Shown here: positions 15,313 to 23,313 of the stretch, piece after piece
Numbering within the stretch: the stretch's first letter is position 1
Layout: each line of letters begins with the position of its first letter
Assembly: GCA_024694365.1 (NCBI GenBank)
Contig: JAILJX010000033.1
Coordinates: forward strand, 1 to 47,143
Length of the DNA: 47,143 bases
Source of the DNA: Kiritimatiellia bacterium
Lineage (GTDB): Bacteria > Verrucomicrobiota > Kiritimatiellia > RFP12 > UBA1067
Direction: 5' to 3'
Made by a program: the position numbers and the translations under genes
Notes under the pieces: model-generated
What the model was told of the DNA's origin: nothing
Database searches by the model: none
What the model saw: only the letters and a program-made list of their open reading frames with translations

Positions 15313-17625
15313 TCATTTTTCGCCAGCCCCCCCGCGCGCGCACAGCTTGTAGATGGTTTTCCGGTTCTTGCCGTACTCGATGGAAATCAGATCGGACTCG
15401 ACCAGAGTCTCGGCGATTTCGCGCAAGGCGGCGGCCTTGAATCCCGTGCGTCTGAGCATGGTGCTGTGCGACATCCTCCCGCCCGTTTCCGCGAGAAGGC
15501 GCAGGAACTGCTTCCTGTCGTAGTCGAAGAATCCGTTCGACACGAAGAGCGACGCGCGGTATATCGTCTGGCGCGTGAGATGGTCCACGAGACGCCACCC
15601 CCACCTTACGTCCTCCGGCGTGAGCAGCGGATCCCTGGGATTTGCGCTGATCGCGCGCAAGAGGGCGAGTTTCATCGCCTTCTCCGCCGCGCGGCTCCAG
15701 AGGGTCTTTTCGCTCTGTTCCTGCGCGGCCTTCATGCGTGCGTTGGCCCCGGCGGACATTTTCATGAATGCGCCGGACACGAGATCGGTCTCGCGGACCG
15801 TCACGAGCTCGGGATCCTGAGGCGGGATTTCGGGATGCGCCAGGTCCACTCCCCCGAAACTCCCGTTCTCCACGAGCCAGGCGGCGGTTTCCATGATGTC
15901 GTCGGGGATCGGGGCGATCTTCGCGTTGCACATGTCTCCGCGTTCGTACGCCTCGATAACGAGGCAGCGCGACACGAGGCCGTTGGACATCATGCGCTTC
16001 GTCAGGGACTTGTAGAAGAACTCGGGAATGGCGGTGCCGAGGATCACGAGATGCGGATACATGATGTCGTGGCTCCGCGCGACGTCAAGCTCGCTCACCC
16101 CCTTCCCCCTTGCCTGCAACGCCTTCGTGCGCGGCGTGTAGGGCGCATCGGAGGAGGTGTACATCTCGAGGACCGTTCCGAGGATGCGTTCCATTGCGGG
16201 ATCCTTCTGCTGGAGGCTCTGGAGAAGCGTATCCATCTCGTCCACCTCGAAGAAGCTCGCCGGACGGCGCATCAGCGCGTCCTCGAGACCTTCGGCGGAA
16301 ACGAACTTCGTCGCGATGGTCTTCGGGATGCCGATGGCGTGTCCGAGACGCTTGTTCGCCTTCCTCGGAGCGTCCTTGCCGGTTCCGGAATCCGCAAGCG
16401 CCACCATGTAGAGATTCGTCCTTATGTCGCGGCAGTCGCGGTAGCGCCTTCCCGTAAGATGGGAAAGCATCGTAATGGACGCTGCGAAAGCGAGCGGGAG
16501 GTTCGGATACGGCGCGGTGGAGAGGATGTGGTCCATGTATCTGCCGATGAATCCGGGCACTACAAGCAGTTCCGCGGGGACGGGGCCGGGGTCCCTGTGG
16601 ATTCCGGCGCTGTCGGCGGCGGCGCATCCGTCCTCCTCGCCGGTCGCCACGCACGCCGAGGCGGAAGGTTCGCACGCCGCGGAGAGAGGCGCGAGCGCCG
16701 TGCATCCGTAGCCTTCGCGGCGGAGCCTGCGCGCAGCCTCCCTGGTGTCGCCCCCGCACTCGAGCATGGCGTAGACCTGGAACTTGCCGTAGCCTTTCTC
16801 AGGTGCGAACGGCGCGGCGTTGGACGAGAAGACGTAAAACACCTTCCCGTTCCATGTCGCGCTCGTGGAGTTTTCGTCCTTCCCGGGCCTTTCCCAGTGC
16901 TCGTTCTCCCCCTTTTGCGTGCGCTTCCATCCGTGGCGCTCGAGAAGAGCCGCGATGTCGCCGCGCGCGTTGTAGTCTCCCCATGGCGTGGTTCCCGCCG
17001 CAGAGACCGGAACCGGAGCGTCGGCCACGCACGCATCGCGCGCCGGGGCGGACTCTTCACGGCCGCCGCTTTCATCCATTTCCTTCGCCAGGTTGACGAG
17101 CAGCATCTCGTCCATTGGGCTGAGGACGGGGATATGGAAGAAGTCCTTGCGCTCGAGAACGTATCCGGCGCTCGGGGCGCACTTCACGCACCCTCCTTCG
17201 CCGCGCGTCTCGATGAGGACCTTTCCGTCCGCCTTCATCGCGAGCTTCCTGTTCCCCGCGACGAGATCGTCTTCCACCCTGATGTAGACGTGCTTTCCGC
17301 CGGAAGGAGTGCGCTCTACGACGAGCCTCTCCCTGATCTCCTGCGGGACCTTCGCGAACCACGCCGGGAACGCGCTGCCCTTGTCGTCGAAATCGAGGAC
17401 CTCGAGATTGCCCGAGACCTTCCCCGCCACGATTCCGATTCCGCCGCAGGACTTGAAGCGGATCTCCGCCTCCTTCCTGTCCATGCGGTTCTTCATGTAC
17501 TTCCCCCATCCCACCGCAGGCCTTTTCCCGCCGGTCATGGGTATTGCGCCGAGTCCCGCGTCGAGATACGACGATGCCGTGAGGGTCATGTCCATACGGA
17601 CCGTTCCGTGTTCATTTTCCGCCAT
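15313..17625 (-). CDS. archaeo-eukaryotic-type primase-polymerase with DUF3987-like ATPase domain
   Basis: About 770 residues. The N-terminal Prim-Pol domain (20-180) shows the metal-binding motif EVLDFDD (75-81), the TPSGGKHVYIR motif (107-116) and IETRGEGG (138-145). A linker domain (218-307) has YVFSSNAAPF and YAMLECGGDTREAA, common in mobile-element primases. The C-terminal P-loop ATPase has Walker A ADSGTGKD (411-418) and Walker B SFFEVDEMD (457-465), and the end (about 700-770) is winged-helix-like. It would prime and unwind DNA of a replicating element. The start at 17625 follows AAGGA at long spacing; the frame is open upstream, so a longer N-terminus is possible. It is the only replication-type gene in the window and marks this region as accessory. 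Confidence 0.88.
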   Translation of the reverse strand: MAENEHGTVRMDMTLTASSYLDAGLGAIPMTGGKRPAVGWGKYMKNRMDRKEAEIRFKSCGGIGIVAGKVSGNLEVLDFDDKGSAFPAWFAKVPQEIRERLVVERTPSGGKHVYIRVEDDLVAGNRKLAMKADGKVLIETRGEGGCVKCAPSAGYVLERKDFFHIPVLSPMDEMLLVNLAKEMDESGGREESAPARDACVADAPVPVSAAGTTPWGDYNARGDIAALLERHGWKRTQKGENEHWERPGKDENSTSATWNGKVFYVFSSNAAPFAPEKGYGKFQVYAMLECGGDTREAARRLRREGYGCTALAPLSAACEPSASACVATGEEDGCAAADSAGIHRDPGPVPAELLVVPGFIGRYMDHILSTAPYPNLPLAFAASITMLSHLTGRRYRDCRDIRTNLYMVALADSGTGKDAPRKANKRLGHAIGIPKTIATKFVSAEGLEDALMRRPASFFEVDEMDTLLQSLQQKDPAMERILGTVLEMYTSSDAPYTPRTKALQARGKGVSELDVARSHDIMYPHLVILGTAIPEFFYKSLTKRMMSNGLVSRCLVIEAYERGDMCNAKIAPIPDDIMETAAWLVENGSFGGVDLAHPEIPPQDPELVTVRETDLVSGAFMKMSAGANARMKAAQEQSEKTLWSRAAEKAMKLALLRAISANPRDPLLTPEDVRWGWRLVDHLTRQTIYRASLFVSNGFFDYDRKQFLRLLAETGGRMSHSTMLRRTGFKAAALREIAETLVESDLISIEYGKNRKTIYKLCARGGAGEK

Positions 17626-17784
17626 TTGTGCATTTTCCTTGTCTGGATTTTTTCGCATCGGCATGCGCGCCGCCATGACGCACCGCCTGCATAAAAGCGG
17701 ACGGATGGGCGCGTTTTCGCGAAAACAACCACAAACGGACTTCCCGCGCGGCCTGTGCCGCCGCGCGTGACGCGAAAGAAAAAA

Positions 17785-17806
17785 GCGGATTCCGGCCGGA
17801 ATCCGC
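17785..17806 (-). terminator. intrinsic terminator after the HTH gene
   Basis: GCGGATTCCGG and CCGGAATCCGC form a perfect 22-bp palindrome, followed on the minus strand by TTTTTTCTTT. It ends transcription from the gene at 17898-19268. A second stem (17838-17846 with 17862-17870, 9 bp, 15-nt loop) lies closer to the stop but is followed by A residues. The rest of 17626-17897 has no gene. Confidence 0.75.
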
Positions 17807-17897
17807 CAAAATAAAAAAAATTTAAAGTTTTTTTTGCCGTTGGGGGTTTCTTGTGGCTTCGCCCCCAACGTCTTCGGCGCCGCTCCGCGCCGGTCTT

Positions 17898-19268
17898 CTA
17901 CATGTAGTTTCTGTGCTCGATACCCTTCCTGTTCATGACGTCGCACTTGCGCCGGCGCGCCTTGTACTGCGTGGCGCAGTCCTTCATGGAATAGATGTCG
18001 TGCGACGCGAACGCCTCCGCGAAGCCCAGCGGCGCCTTTGTCTTCCTGTGGCGCCAATTGTAGACGGTGTTCTCGCTGACATCGAAGAGATCCATGAGGT
18101 TGGCGTCCGTGAAGAACCCCTTTTCGGGCGGCCTCTCGTTCACGGCCTTGGCGATTGTCTTCACCGAGCCATCCGCGAGAGCCACAGTCTGCGGTCCGGC
18201 GGGAGCCGTCTTCTGCGCATTGAGGTCCGCGGCCAGCCGGTCGTACACCTCGCACAGGAGCGAAGCGAATTTGTCGAGCTCCGCGCTGCCGACGGGTCCG
18301 CCATGGCCGAAATCATGCGAATCGAGCATGAGTGCGAGGGACGAAAGGTCTTCCCGGGTGGAGGAGCCTATGGAGCCCGCGAGCTTCAGCGCCTTGTCGA
18401 GATATGTCCTGATCCGCCTGCACACGTCGGTCTTCATATCCGTGAAACGGGTGCTCTCGTACTCGAACGTGCTGTCGAAGCGCTCTCCGTCATCCCGGAC
18501 CTCGTCCGGATCCGTTTCTTCGTATTTGCAGTAGTGGAACCTCGTCGTCGCGCCCAGCACGTGCTTGACCGTCCGCAAAACGACGGATTTCCTGGAAAGC
18601 GCGCACATCTGCCCGCTGTCGACGCCCTTGGTCCACCTGTCGAGAACATCCCGGAGAAACTCCACGCCGGTGACGAATTCCTCCTCCCCGCCGAGACGGC
18701 TGACCATGTCGCGGTAGGCGAAATCGCGGTCCATCTTCGTGGCCTCCTCCGCGGTCTCGGCGTCGCTCACGTCCGTAAAGCCGAGACAATACCCGATGCC
18801 GCCGGCGCAATTCCCGCCCGGCAGCGCGTCTTCAAGGTCGGCAGGAGAGAGAAACTCGAGTTCCGCGACGATCCGCATGAGACACCTCTCCATACGCGCG
18901 AGATATTCGCGGTCCAGCGTGTCGTCGGGGCCGTTGTTCCAGAGCGTGAACCGGGCGAATCCGTCAGCCCTCAAATCGACGGCTTCACTGCAGAAAGGCG
19001 AGGAGATGCGCTTGGCGATTTTTCCGAGCAGAAGCGGCACCAAGACCGCCCTCTCCGTCAGGAGGGAAAGTCCGCCGGTGTCGCCGGACGTCCTGTAGAG
19101 GCGGAAAAGCTTCCCGACCGCCGAAACGAAACCGGACGCCGCGCTCCGCGCCACCCATGGGTGGAAGCCTCGTCCGGAGAGGGCGTCTATCATCTTTCCG
19201 ATCTTGGGCTCGAGTGCCTTCAGTTCCGGATCGCGGATCGCGTACGGATCGTTTTTGTCTGCCGACAT
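17898..19268 (-). CDS. element-encoded protein of unknown family with C-terminal helix-turn-helix
   Basis: 456 residues, not recognised. The start at 19268 follows AAGGAAGG at good spacing and a TATAAT promoter; a longer frame upstream has no ATG. The body is mostly helical and acidic, with a Cys-containing central part. Near the C-terminus (about 385-420) the segment LMDLFDVSENTVYNWRHRKT is a clear helix-turn-helix of the excisionase/MerR-like class, followed by a basic tail (YKARRRKCD). This suggests a sequence-specific DNA-binding protein, for example a replication initiator or regulator that could bind the 11-bp arrays or the 22-bp iterons. That link is inference from position only. It lies upstream of the primase-polymerase with a terminator between them. 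Confidence 0.75.
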   Translation of the reverse strand: MSADKNDPYAIRDPELKALEPKIGKMIDALSGRGFHPWVARSAASGFVSAVGKLFRLYRTSGDTGGLSLLTERAVLVPLLLGKIAKRISSPFCSEAVDLRADGFARFTLWNNGPDDTLDREYLARMERCLMRIVAELEFLSPADLEDALPGGNCAGGIGYCLGFTDVSDAETAEEATKMDRDFAYRDMVSRLGGEEEFVTGVEFLRDVLDRWTKGVDSGQMCALSRKSVVLRTVKHVLGATTRFHYCKYEETDPDEVRDDGERFDSTFEYESTRFTDMKTDVCRRIRTYLDKALKLAGSIGSSTREDLSSLALMLDSHDFGHGGPVGSAELDKFASLLCEVYDRLAADLNAQKTAPAGPQTVALADGSVKTIAKAVNERPPEKGFFTDANLMDLFDVSENTVYNWRHRKTKAPLGFAEAFASHDIYSMKDCATQYKARRRKCDVMNRKGIEHRNYM

Positions 19269-19308
19269 GAAATCCTTCCTTTTTTCTGCGGGATTGGAAC
19301 GATCGGAT

Positions 19309-19317
19309 ATTATATCA
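19309..19317 (-). promoter_or_regulatory. promoter of the HTH gene
   Basis: TGATATAAT on the minus strand (TATAAT at 19309-19314), about 41 bp upstream of the ATG at 19268. Predicted leader about 34 nt, with AAGGAAGG near its end. Confidence 0.6.
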
Positions 19318-19405
19318 AAAACGGAACACGCGCATGAAACGGAGCGCCCTTCCGCGGCAATGGATGCCGCGGAATGCGTGTGCGCGGGGAGGCATGCCGA
19401 ATTTC

Positions 19406-19526
19406 TGAACTGTTTTTCGCAGACTGGACATTTTCGCGGCAAAAGCGCGATTTCAGAAGAAATAGAGAGTCGAAACGATTCAAAAACAATTCAGAAACGA
19501 TTCAAAAACAGTTCAGGAACGTTCCC
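19406..19526 (-). repeat. right array: four 11-bp units RAAACRRTTCA plus an opposed single copy
   Basis: Contiguous units start at 19472, 19483, 19494 and 19505, followed by a degraded fifth (19516-19526). They are the reverse complement of the left-array consensus. A lone copy in the opposite orientation (TGAACTGTTTT) lies at 19406-19416 and is an exact complement of the unit at 19505-19515, so a long hairpin can form. The rest of 19269-19658 shows the HTH-gene promoter and no gene. Confidence 0.8.
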
Positions 19527-19658
19527 GCGCCTGTGCGAAACCTTCAACGGTCCCGCCCCTTTCCGGCACCTCGGCGAGGGCAGGGAAAGAACCCGCCGAG
19601 AGGCACCGCCGGCGCTCCGCCCCCCAGGCGCACAGAAAGGACTTGCGAGCCCCGAATG

Positions 19659-21098
19659 TCAATCAAGGCGGGAAGAATGCGCGGAAGAGGCGGCGGTTCG
19701 CTCCTGTGCGCCCGGTATGCCGAGAGCGCTCCGGTATTTCGCGACAGTGCGGCGGGCTACGCTGCAGCCCTCTGCCTTGAGAAGTGCTGAAATGCGTTCA
19801 TCGGAAAGCGGCCTAGACCTGTCCTCGGCCTCGACGAGACTTTTGATCTTCTCCATGACCGAATCCCTCGTGACGGCGATTCCGTCCTCCGTCGTATAGC
19901 CGGACGTGAAAAACTTCCTGAGTTCCACCGTTCCGCGCGGCGTAGAGGCGTATTTGTCTCGCACTGTGCGGGAAACCGTAGTGTGGTGGACGCCTACCTT
20001 GTCGGCGATTTCCTGCATCGTCATGGGCTTGAGCCCCTTGAATCCGTCGGTGAAAAAGCCGGGCTGCGCGTCAAAAATCGCCTGCGAAATCGAGGCTACG
20101 GTCTCTTGCCTGCGCTCGACGGCTTCCCGTATCGCATCCGCCGCCGCGATTTTCTCCCTGATGTATGCCTTCGTCTCCGGGGTCGAGTCGGGGCTTTCCA
20201 GCATCTTGACATATCTCGGCGAAATGCGTATCTCCGGAAGGCTGCGGTCGTCTACCCGGGCAAGCCAGCGTCCGCCGGAATTCACGGCATGCACCTCGGG
20301 ATTGATGTAAGTGACGCTTTTCCCCGACCGCGTGTACCGGCGTCCGGGACGGGGTTCGAGCGTGCGCAGGGCGGCAAGTACGTCCGGAAGTCTCTCGGGG
20401 TCGGTCCCGAGATCCTTCGCGACTTCGGACGTCCTTCCGTCTGCAATCGCCTTCAGATGGCCGCGCTCGAGCATTTCCCGCACCTCCTGCTGATACGGAG
20501 AACCGTCCAACTTGTCCATCTGGGCGAGAAGACACTCCTCAAGCGTCGTCGCTCCGCATCCTGGGGGATCGAGCGCGGAAATGGACTTCAGCACCTCGCG
20601 TATCTTCGCTTCCCCTTCCCCCGAGACCATCACTATGTCCGGTATGGACCCCGTGAAGTATCCGCTTGAGTCCAATTCTCCTATCAGGGTTTCGGCGAGA
20701 GGAATGTCCGCAGGAGAGATGTCCGACATTTCAAGCTGCGCCTTGAGATGCTCCTCGAGGGTTTCCTCGCTCGTACGGGAGTCGAAGAATCTCTGCCTTC
20801 TCTCGAGCGCATCGGCGTCTGCGCTCCAGCTGGGATCGGGCATTGTTTCATCGTAGGGATAATCGCTGTCGTAAGTCTTGAGATACTCCGCCGCTTCGCG
20901 CTCCTTCTGCGAAACGGTATCCCTTTCGAGCGTCGCCTCCACCTCGTCTATCACGGGATTGCGCTCGAGCTCCTTCTGCAGTTCGGACCTGAGCTCTGGG
21001 AGGCTGAGCGAAAGCAGATGAAGCCCCTGTCGCATCTGGGGCGCGAGAATCTGCTTCTGGGCCTGGGTCTGGCGCAGTTCGCCGGAGAAACCGCTCAT
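19659..21098 (-). CDS. rpoN: RNA polymerase sigma-54 factor
   Basis: 479 residues. The N-terminal activator-binding region has Gln/Leu-rich sequence (QTQAQKQILAPQMRQGLHLL, then SLPELRSELQKELERNP). A core-binding domain follows in the middle, then an HTH (MTMQEIADKVGVHHTTVSR). The RpoN box ARRTVAKYR (448-456), which recognises the -24 element, is intact. It directs transcription from GG-GC promoters and needs an AAA+ activator; one such activator is encoded two genes upstream in the same operon. Its ATG overlaps the stop of the membrane-protein gene by 4 nt. No clear intrinsic terminator is seen after it. Confidence 0.97.
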   Translation of the reverse strand: MSGFSGELRQTQAQKQILAPQMRQGLHLLSLSLPELRSELQKELERNPVIDEVEATLERDTVSQKEREAAEYLKTYDSDYPYDETMPDPSWSADADALERRQRFFDSRTSEETLEEHLKAQLEMSDISPADIPLAETLIGELDSSGYFTGSIPDIVMVSGEGEAKIREVLKSISALDPPGCGATTLEECLLAQMDKLDGSPYQQEVREMLERGHLKAIADGRTSEVAKDLGTDPERLPDVLAALRTLEPRPGRRYTRSGKSVTYINPEVHAVNSGGRWLARVDDRSLPEIRISPRYVKMLESPDSTPETKAYIREKIAAADAIREAVERRQETVASISQAIFDAQPGFFTDGFKGLKPMTMQEIADKVGVHHTTVSRTVRDKYASTPRGTVELRKFFTSGYTTEDGIAVTRDSVMEKIKSLVEAEDRSRPLSDERISALLKAEGCSVARRTVAKYRSALGIPGAQERTAASSAHSSRLD

Positions 21099-21787
21099 GG
21101 TTCAGACTCCTCCGCACAGCTTTCGATCATGCCGAAGGCAAACAAAAACGAGGCGAAAAACAAGGCGGCGGATGCAAGCTGAAGGAACGGAAGAGCCCCC
21201 GCCCCGCCGTCCGCAACGGCGATCCGCCAAGCTGCGACGGACGCATCGGCAAACGCCCATGCGAAAGGAAGCGGAATCGCCCAGGCCGGAAGATCGCGAA
21301 GCCCTTTGCGCCGGACGGTCTGAAAGAACGCAACGGGTGCGAAACGGTCCGCCAGGAACGCAGCAAAAAAGACGGCGTCCAACGGCGACGCCAAAACTCC
21401 GGCTTCTCCCCAGGCCCGGGAAAAGAGCAGGTTCGCAAGATCGCCGATAGACATTATGGAAGCTACGGCGACGTAGGTGCCGATCCTCTCTCTCAGCATC
21501 GAATCGTCTCCGGATGCAGAGGAGACGAAAAACCTGTACAGCGCAAGAAGAAGAAGAAATGCGGGATAGGCGATGAAAAGGACGCCGTAGAAGCCGAGAG
21601 AGACGAGAGAGCGAAGACGTATCTGCAGGCCGAATGCGAACACGGAGCCGAAGCCATGCCCGGAATACATCGCCATGAAAGCATGGCGCACGAAGAGCCA
21701 CGATTTCACCGCCAACGCAATTGACGCCACAAGCACCGCGGCGAAGCCGAAGGCGCGGACAAGCAACGCTGCCCTGCCGCGCTTCAC
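21095..21787 (-). CDS. multi-pass membrane protein of unknown function
   Basis: 230 residues, unrecognised. Hydrophobic segments at about 8-28, 55-85, 105-122, 135-155, 170-190 and 200-222 suggest five to six membrane helices with short loops; the N-terminus is basic (MKRGR). There are no catalytic motifs. It overlaps both neighbours by 4 nt, lying between the sigma-54 activator and rpoN, so it is co-translated with them. It could be a sensor or accessory protein of that regulatory unit, but nothing in the sequence proves it. Confidence 0.75.
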   Translation of the reverse strand: MKRGRAALLVRAFGFAAVLVASIALAVKSWLFVRHAFMAMYSGHGFGSVFAFGLQIRLRSLVSLGFYGVLFIAYPAFLLLLALYRFFVSSASGDDSMLRERIGTYVAVASIMSIGDLANLLFSRAWGEAGVLASPLDAVFFAAFLADRFAPVAFFQTVRRKGLRDLPAWAIPLPFAWAFADASVAAWRIAVADGGAGALPFLQLASAALFFASFLFAFGMIESCAEESEP

Positions 21788-23298
21788 CTGATCCCGGCCC
21801 TCTGAAGGCGGTATGTCATCATGCGCGGCGAGACGCCAAGCTCGCGCCCTGCAGCCGAACGGTTTCCGCCGTGCCTCTTGAGAGCCGCCTCGAGGATTCG
21901 CCTCTCCACGTCTGCGAGCTGTTCGTCAAGCGTGAGCGTCTCGTCGGGAAGAAACGGATCCTCCGCAAATTCCGGCGCCTGCAGCGACGGCGGCAGATTG
22001 TATGAATGTATGCAATCGTCCTTTGCCGTAAGGACGGCGCGCTCCATGCAATTCTCGAGCTCCCGGACGTTGCCGGGCCACGAATAGGCCTGAAGCATGC
22101 TTACTGCCGGCGGAGATATCCGGGTTACGCTTTTGCCGTACTTGACGTTCATCTTCCCCAGGAAATGCTCTGCGAGAAGGACTATGTCGCCTGTGCGGGA
22201 GGCGAGATCGGGTATCGCGATGGGGAAAACGGAGAGCCTGTAGTAGAGATCTTCGCGGAACAGCTTCCTGGCCATGAGATCCTCGAGATTGCGGCTCGTT
22301 GCGGCAATGAAACGCACGTCGCTCTTGAGAACCTCGTTCGACCCGACACGGGAGAAAGTACGGTCCTGCAGAAACCTCAGAAGCTTCACCTGCACAGGAA
22401 CCGTCAAATCCCCTATCTCGTCAAGGAACAGCGTTCCTCCATCGGCGGCCTCCGCCCGGCCTATCCTGCGCTCGCGTGCGTCCGTGAACGCGCCCTTCTC
22501 GTGTCCGAAAAGCTCCGACTCGACAAGCGCCTCCGGCAGCGCCGCGCAGTTGAGAACGACAAAAGGCTTTGCGCTTCTCGAGGAAAGGCTCTGGATGGCG
22601 CGCGCGACGAGCTCCTTCCCCGTACCGCTCGCCCCCCTTACCAGAACGGTGGCGCCGCTCGGCGCGACCTGGCGTATCTGTTCGTAAACTGCGCGCATTT
22701 CGCGGCAATTGCCGACAAGTTCTCCGGGATTGCCCGTAAGCATGTCGCGCAGCTGGCGGTTCTCCTCGACGAGCGCTTCGTGCTCGGCGCGCTCTTCGCG
22801 GCATACGGACGCGGCGTCCGCAGTGATGTTGGCGATTATCCCCAGAAGCTTCACATCGTCGACAAGAGAGGTCGTGTCGCCCCTCATGGCGCGATCGACC
22901 GACAATGTCCCGATGACCTGCCCGAGATGGACCAGAGGGACGCACACGAAGGAAAGCGCCTCGTTCGCATCCCGTGCGCCCGTGCGGTTCAGAAAGCGGC
23001 GGTCCTTGCGGACGTCAGGCACCACTTCGGGACGGCCCGTCTTCGCGACGATGCCGGTTATGCCCTCGCCTATCCTGTAGTGTCCGTTGGCCCTTTCTTC
23101 GGCGTTGATCGCCTTTGTCGTGGCCTCTATCCTCAGTTCGTCGCCTTCAACAAGCGCAAACGTCCCGCGTATCATCCCCATCCTGCGCTCGAGAATTTCG
23201 AGGACGTGCTCCAGGAGCCGGCGGACGTTGCGCTCGCGCACTATCGCCGCAGTTATCTCCTGGAGAACTTCGATTTCGGACGATACTTTCGCGTTCAT
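21784..23298 (-). CDS. sigma-54-dependent activator: GAF, AAA+ and Fis-type HTH (NifA/NorR-like)
   Basis: 504 residues. The GAF domain (about 15-170) contains GHYRIGEGITGIVAKTGRP and DRRFLNRTG, a phrase typical of NifA-type GAF domains. The AAA+ domain has Walker A RGASGTGKE (221-229), the sigma-54-contacting loop as GAFTDA (269-274) in place of GAFTGA, and Walker B LFLDEIGD (290-297). The C-terminus (about 465-504) is a Fis-like HTH (GGNRSAAGRELGVSPRMMTYRL). It would remodel the sigma-54 holoenzyme at enhancer-dependent promoters in response to a ligand of the GAF domain. It follows the flavodiiron gene by 15 nt and precedes rpoN, so activator and sigma factor share an operon. Confidence 0.93.
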   Translation of the reverse strand: MNAKVSSEIEVLQEITAAIVRERNVRRLLEHVLEILERRMGMIRGTFALVEGDELRIEATTKAINAEERANGHYRIGEGITGIVAKTGRPEVVPDVRKDRRFLNRTGARDANEALSFVCVPLVHLGQVIGTLSVDRAMRGDTTSLVDDVKLLGIIANITADAASVCREERAEHEALVEENRQLRDMLTGNPGELVGNCREMRAVYEQIRQVAPSGATVLVRGASGTGKELVARAIQSLSSRSAKPFVVLNCAALPEALVESELFGHEKGAFTDARERRIGRAEAADGGTLFLDEIGDLTVPVQVKLLRFLQDRTFSRVGSNEVLKSDVRFIAATSRNLEDLMARKLFREDLYYRLSVFPIAIPDLASRTGDIVLLAEHFLGKMNVKYGKSVTRISPPAVSMLQAYSWPGNVRELENCMERAVLTAKDDCIHSYNLPPSLQAPEFAEDPFLPDETLTLDEQLADVERRILEAALKRHGGNRSAAGRELGVSPRMMTYRLQRAGIR

Positions 23299-23313
23299 CG
23301 GGTCTTGGGCGGT

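Larger units (their letters stand above)
15205..19526. mobile_element. putative two-gene element bounded by inverted 11-bp repeat arrays
   Basis: About 4.3 kb between two inverted arrays holds a primase-polymerase/ATPase gene and an HTH-containing gene of unknown family, with one palindromic terminator between them. No integrase, transposase or tRNA target is visible. Flanking genes (argB on one side, rpoN on the other) are housekeeping, which fits an insertion between operons. A Prim-Pol plus DUF3987-type ATPase is typical of phages, satellites and integrative plasmids. Whether the arrays are true ends, replication sites or binding sites is inference. Confidence 0.55.

Noticed and set aside
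17838..17870. Second stem-loop downstream of the HTH gene as the terminator
   Set aside because: On the transcribed strand it is followed by A residues, not T; the palindrome at 17785-17806 fits better.
19269..19442. N-terminal extension of the HTH gene from a TTG at 19442, reading KCPVCEKQFRNSACLPAH (zinc-finger-like)
   Set aside because: The region contains the TATAAT promoter and a repeat unit, there is no ribosome binding site, and the ATG at 19268 has a good AAGGAAGG. The Cys/His pattern also lacks the normal final His spacing.
19540..19640. Possible rpoN terminator hairpin (CTCGGCG/CGCCGAG)
   Set aside because: The short stem has a large loop and no T-run; not convincing enough to list as a feature.
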